From assembly GCA_019694655.1 (NCBI GenBank), contig JAIBBN010000007.1:1-64000 (forward strand): a stretch of 64,000 nt of DNA, given 5' to 3'. This stretch comes from Leptospirales bacterium (GTDB lineage Bacteria > Spirochaetota > Leptospiria > Leptospirales > Leptonemataceae). Below the pieces are notes generated by a model. The model was not told where the DNA came from. It saw only the letters and a list, made by a program, of their open reading frames with translations, and did no database searches. The translations under genes and the position numbers were made by a program. Of the stretch, positions 61,780 to 64,000 are shown one piece after another (the stretch's first letter is position 1; every line of letters begins with the position of its first letter).

Positions 61780-61799
61780 CTTCTTTGGTTCGAGGGCGT

Positions 61800-63068
61800 T
61801 CAACGGAGGAAGTCCATCAATTGCGGACGTATGATCCGGGCGCCGACATTCATTGCATAGTTGTTCACTGTTTCCAGCCACTTCAGGTTGATGATAGTTT
61901 CCGGAACATCAATGCCTTCGCTTTGCGCCAGCAACTCGGTCATATAGCTCTTATCCCACGAGACCCGCTTGTCATGTTCATCGACGCGATTCTGTCGTGC
62001 GCCCACTTCGGAACGATAGCGGAGAACATTGTTCAATGACTCATCGAGGTTGCCCAGGTCGCGGCCGGAAATCTCCAGCTGATCGCCGGCCAGGAGGTCA
62101 TTGCGAAATTTGATCAGAACATCAAAGATCGACAGGCCGGACAGGCGCGCCGTTTCGCTGTAGTTGTTGGGCGGCTGCGATTTCTCGGGATTGATCAGTC
62201 CGATGTCGCGCAGCGTGGTGCCGCCCTCGACATCCTCCAGCCAGATCTGGTGCGGCGTCGTCGTATGCAAGGAAACAAAATCCTGACCAATCTTGGAGGC
62301 GCGTACTTCCAGATTGGCATTGTTGATTTTGTCGATGATATCATCGATGGTGTCGCCGGCCGCCACGCGAATTTCTACGCCGTCGATTTTGAAACTCTGG
62401 TCGGTGGTCGCGCTGTAGCCGGAATTCTCGACGCTGCCAGTGAGCGTCATGTTTGTTCCCCAAAAAACGCGGTTGCCCGGGATGTTTACGTCGAGGTACT
62501 GCCCGCGTTCTACTTCACGCAACTGGCGACCAATATCGCCGCGGTATTCTACAGAAATGATCTGGTTGGCCAGTTCCACGCCGCGCAAACCGCGGATGTT
62601 CGATTCAATGGGCTCGAAGGGCGGACGCTCCGCCACGTGGCCGCCAAAAAGCGGCCGGCCGACGCCATCGCGTCCATTGGCAATATCGATCAGCGCCCGC
62701 AGATGCTGATCTACTTCCTTGGCAATTGCATTCTTCAGCTCAAAAGCATTGTCGCCCTGATAGATGCCGTTAGAGGCCTGCACGGCCAGTTCGCGCACTC
62801 GTTGGAAGATCGAGCCAACTCGATCCAGCTCGCCATCCATCAGATTCAGCCGGTTGCGCGCTTCGGAAAGCGTACTGTCGAACTGCGAAAGCTCCTCCAG
62901 GCGCGTTCGAAAATGCATCTGGTTGGCGGCGGCTGATGGGTCGTCGCCGGGCCGCTCGATGCGCTGACCGGTGGCCAGCTGATTCTGCACGCGGTCGAAT
63001 TCGTACTGCTGGCGACTCAAGTTGCGCACCAGTTGTCCGTTTTTCATCAGGTCGGTGACTCGTATCAT
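61800..63068 (-). CDS. flgL: Flagellar hook-associated protein FlgL (HAP3)
   Basis: About 422 residues. N-terminal flagellin-like helix (MIRVTDLMKNGQLVRNLSRQ, ATGQRIERPGDDPSAAANQM) and C-terminal VGARQNRVDEH... region with a helical end. The middle holds a variable domain with a GTGGT-type loop (VEGGTTLRDIGLI). It links hook and filament. Follows flgK with a 46-base gap. Confidence 0.93.
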   Translation of the reverse strand: MIRVTDLMKNGQLVRNLSRQQYEFDRVQNQLATGQRIERPGDDPSAAANQMHFRTRLEELSQFDSTLSEARNRLNLMDGELDRVGSIFQRVRELAVQASNGIYQGDNAFELKNAIAKEVDQHLRALIDIANGRDGVGRPLFGGHVAERPPFEPIESNIRGLRGVELANQIISVEYRGDIGRQLREVERGQYLDVNIPGNRVFWGTNMTLTGSVENSGYSATTDQSFKIDGVEIRVAAGDTIDDIIDKINNANLEVRASKIGQDFVSLHTTTPHQIWLEDVEGGTTLRDIGLINPEKSQPPNNYSETARLSGLSIFDVLIKFRNDLLAGDQLEISGRDLGNLDESLNNVLRYRSEVGARQNRVDEHDKRVSWDKSYMTELLAQSEGIDVPETIINLKWLETVNNYAMNVGARIIRPQLMDFLR

Positions 63069-63114
63069 CGTTCCTGTCCTCTCTGATCGCTCATTTTTGT
63101 TTTAGATAACGGGC

Positions 63115-64000
63115 TCAAATCTTTAGCCGGTTGATGATCGTATCCAGAATCTGATCCTGGGTGCTGATCACCTTCGCCGAGGCATTGTAGCTGTGCTGAA
63201 ACTGCACCATATTGCTCATCTCTTCGTCGAGACTGACGCCCATGACGCTCTGTCGCATTTTGTTGAGGTGAACAAGGTCGTCCTTCTGGCGCAGCACGTT
63301 GTTTTCCGCGGCGCGCGATTCCGTACCCAACCTGGCGATCAGCTGTGTGTAGAATTCCTCGGTATTTGCAGCGTCGCCGATCATACGCCGTTCTTGCTTG
63401 AGGGCGGCGGCAATCAAGAGGGCGTTGGAACCATCGCCGGCCCCGCCGGCCTGGTTGTAGTCGCCGGTGCCGCCGATGTCGGCGCCGCGTCCTGCAGCTA
63501 TGGAGGCCGGATCGCGTGCAACCTGTGCTGAAAGCTGCATATAGGCCGAGGGATGAAAGATCGGCGTCAGAGTGATGTCCTGGAGGGGCGAGCGCAGCTT
63601 GGCGATCTCATTGACTCTACGGAAGTCATAGGCGCCGGCTTCTCCGGCGCTATTCAGAATTCCGGCATAGCCGACCAGCAGTTCGCCGGAATCTTCCAGA
63701 TGGCGGATCATGAAGTTGGAGCGTCGATCATCGCTGGCGGTGAGGGCCTTGATCGCCAGCTGGTTGTCATGGCTCATGTAGGCGACTACGCCAGCATCGC
63801 TGTCATTGATACGGCGAATGATATCATTCATCGTGTCGTCGCGCGAGTAGTCGATGCGCACCACTGTATTGGCCGCGTCATTGCGCATCAGAGAAAGCGT
63901 ACCATCGACGCCAACGCGCCGCGTTGGATCGACCACATTGGTTCCGGTCACGCGAAAGACGGCGGTGACTTCGGCTGTTCCGTCCTGATTCAGGTCAAAA
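63115..64000 (-). CDS. flgK: Flagellar hook-associated protein FlgK (HAP1), C-terminal part, truncated by the window edge
   Basis: The frame is open to base 64000, so only the last ~295 residues are present. The C-terminal end is diagnostic: MGVSLDEEMSNMVQFQHSYN and VISTQDQILDTIINRLKI. An inner segment (VQVARDPASIAAGRGADIGG-like) is the variable domain. HAP1 caps the hook before HAP3. The GTG at 63951 is internal, not the real start. Confidence 0.93.
   Translation of the reverse strand, partial: FDLNQDGTAEVTAVFRVTGTNVVDPTRRVGVDGTLSLMRNDAANTVVRIDYSRDDTMNDIIRRINDSDAGVVAYMSHDNQLAIKALTASDDRRSNFMIRHLEDSGELLVGYAGILNSAGEAGAYDFRRVNEIAKLRSPLQDITLTPIFHPSAYMQLSAQVARDPASIAAGRGADIGGTGDYNQAGGAGDGSNALLIAAALKQERRMIGDAANTEEFYTQLIARLGTESRAAENNVLRQKDDLVHLNKMRQSVMGVSLDEEMSNMVQFQHSYNASAKVISTQDQILDTIINRLKI

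Overview
This 64-kb window is chromosomal bacterial DNA, GC-rich by eye (not computed), with densely packed genes, many 1- to 4-base start/stop overlaps and frequent GTG/TTG starts. The gene content points to a diderm, motile spirochaete of the Leptospirales type (Leptospira/Leptonema/Turneriella relatives): lipopolysaccharide lipid A synthesis (lpxD), periplasmic-flagellum genes (flgK-flgL-fliW-csrA), a motility-associated MptE-like glycosyltransferase, many lipoproteins with loose lipoboxes, and several long proteins of unknown function. The lineage is an inference from content; no 16S gene is present.

Layout. 1-3.9 kb: a truncated pirin gene, a small membrane protein, then a coupled ccmB-ccmC-(ccmD-like)-lipoprotein operon. 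3.8-8.1 kb (minus): an operon of an HDOD/ATPase-fold signalling protein, an ABC ATPase and a Maf/MptE-like glycosyltransferase. 8-14.6 kb: hypothetical and secreted proteins, a bifunctional RsmG-SpoU methyltransferase, a metal-ligand-free 'alcohol dehydrogenase', ilvC. 14.6-24.4 kb: a dual-receiver GGDEF protein, trmL, aspC, a muramic-acid recycling pair (amgK-murU), a TPR protein, capA, sppA and a large unknown protein. 24.4-33.4 kb (minus): a long convoy running mutL, coaC, coaB, a secreted coiled-coil membrane protein, a nucleosidase, a TPR/Mrr-like protein, a lipoprotein and a polytopic membrane protein. 33.5-36 kb: a small membrane protein, a Gfo/Idh oxidoreductase and a GT4 glycosyltransferase. 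36-40.4 kb: membrane proteins, two tRNA-Ser genes, ferredoxin, lpxD, an EEP-family hydrolase and a hypothetical protein.

40.5-50.9 kb holds the replication-origin neighbourhood. On the minus strand lie dnaA, dnaN, recF, dciA and two small genes; diverging on the plus strand are rpmH, rnpA, yidD, yidC, jag (khpB) and mnmE. One perfect DnaA box lies between dnaA and dnaN. The opposing gene directions put the likely origin near 45.65-45.9 kb or in the dnaA-dnaN gap.

50.9-61 kb is accessory: a haloalkane-dehalogenase-like hydrolase, three coupled TPM-domain genes, a DsbA-fold protein, a DUF4349-like lipoprotein, a thioredoxin-fold protein, an unexplained two-gene pair of soluble proteins, a MaoC hydratase and a GH18-like lipoprotein. 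61-64 kb carries csrA, fliW, flgL and the C-terminal part of flgK, the flagellar hook-filament junction and its translational switch.

No gene-free stretch exceeds 300 bases. The longest are the dnaA-dnaN gap (44045-44328, one DnaA box) and the dnaA-rpmH gap (45652-45886, an rpmH promoter candidate). No insertion sequence, CRISPR array or prophage was seen. The best candidates for undescribed biology are the iron-ADH pseudoenzyme, the RsmG-SpoU fusion, the TPR/Mrr-like protein, the HDOD-ABC-Maf operon and the 57.3-59.1 kb unknown pair.
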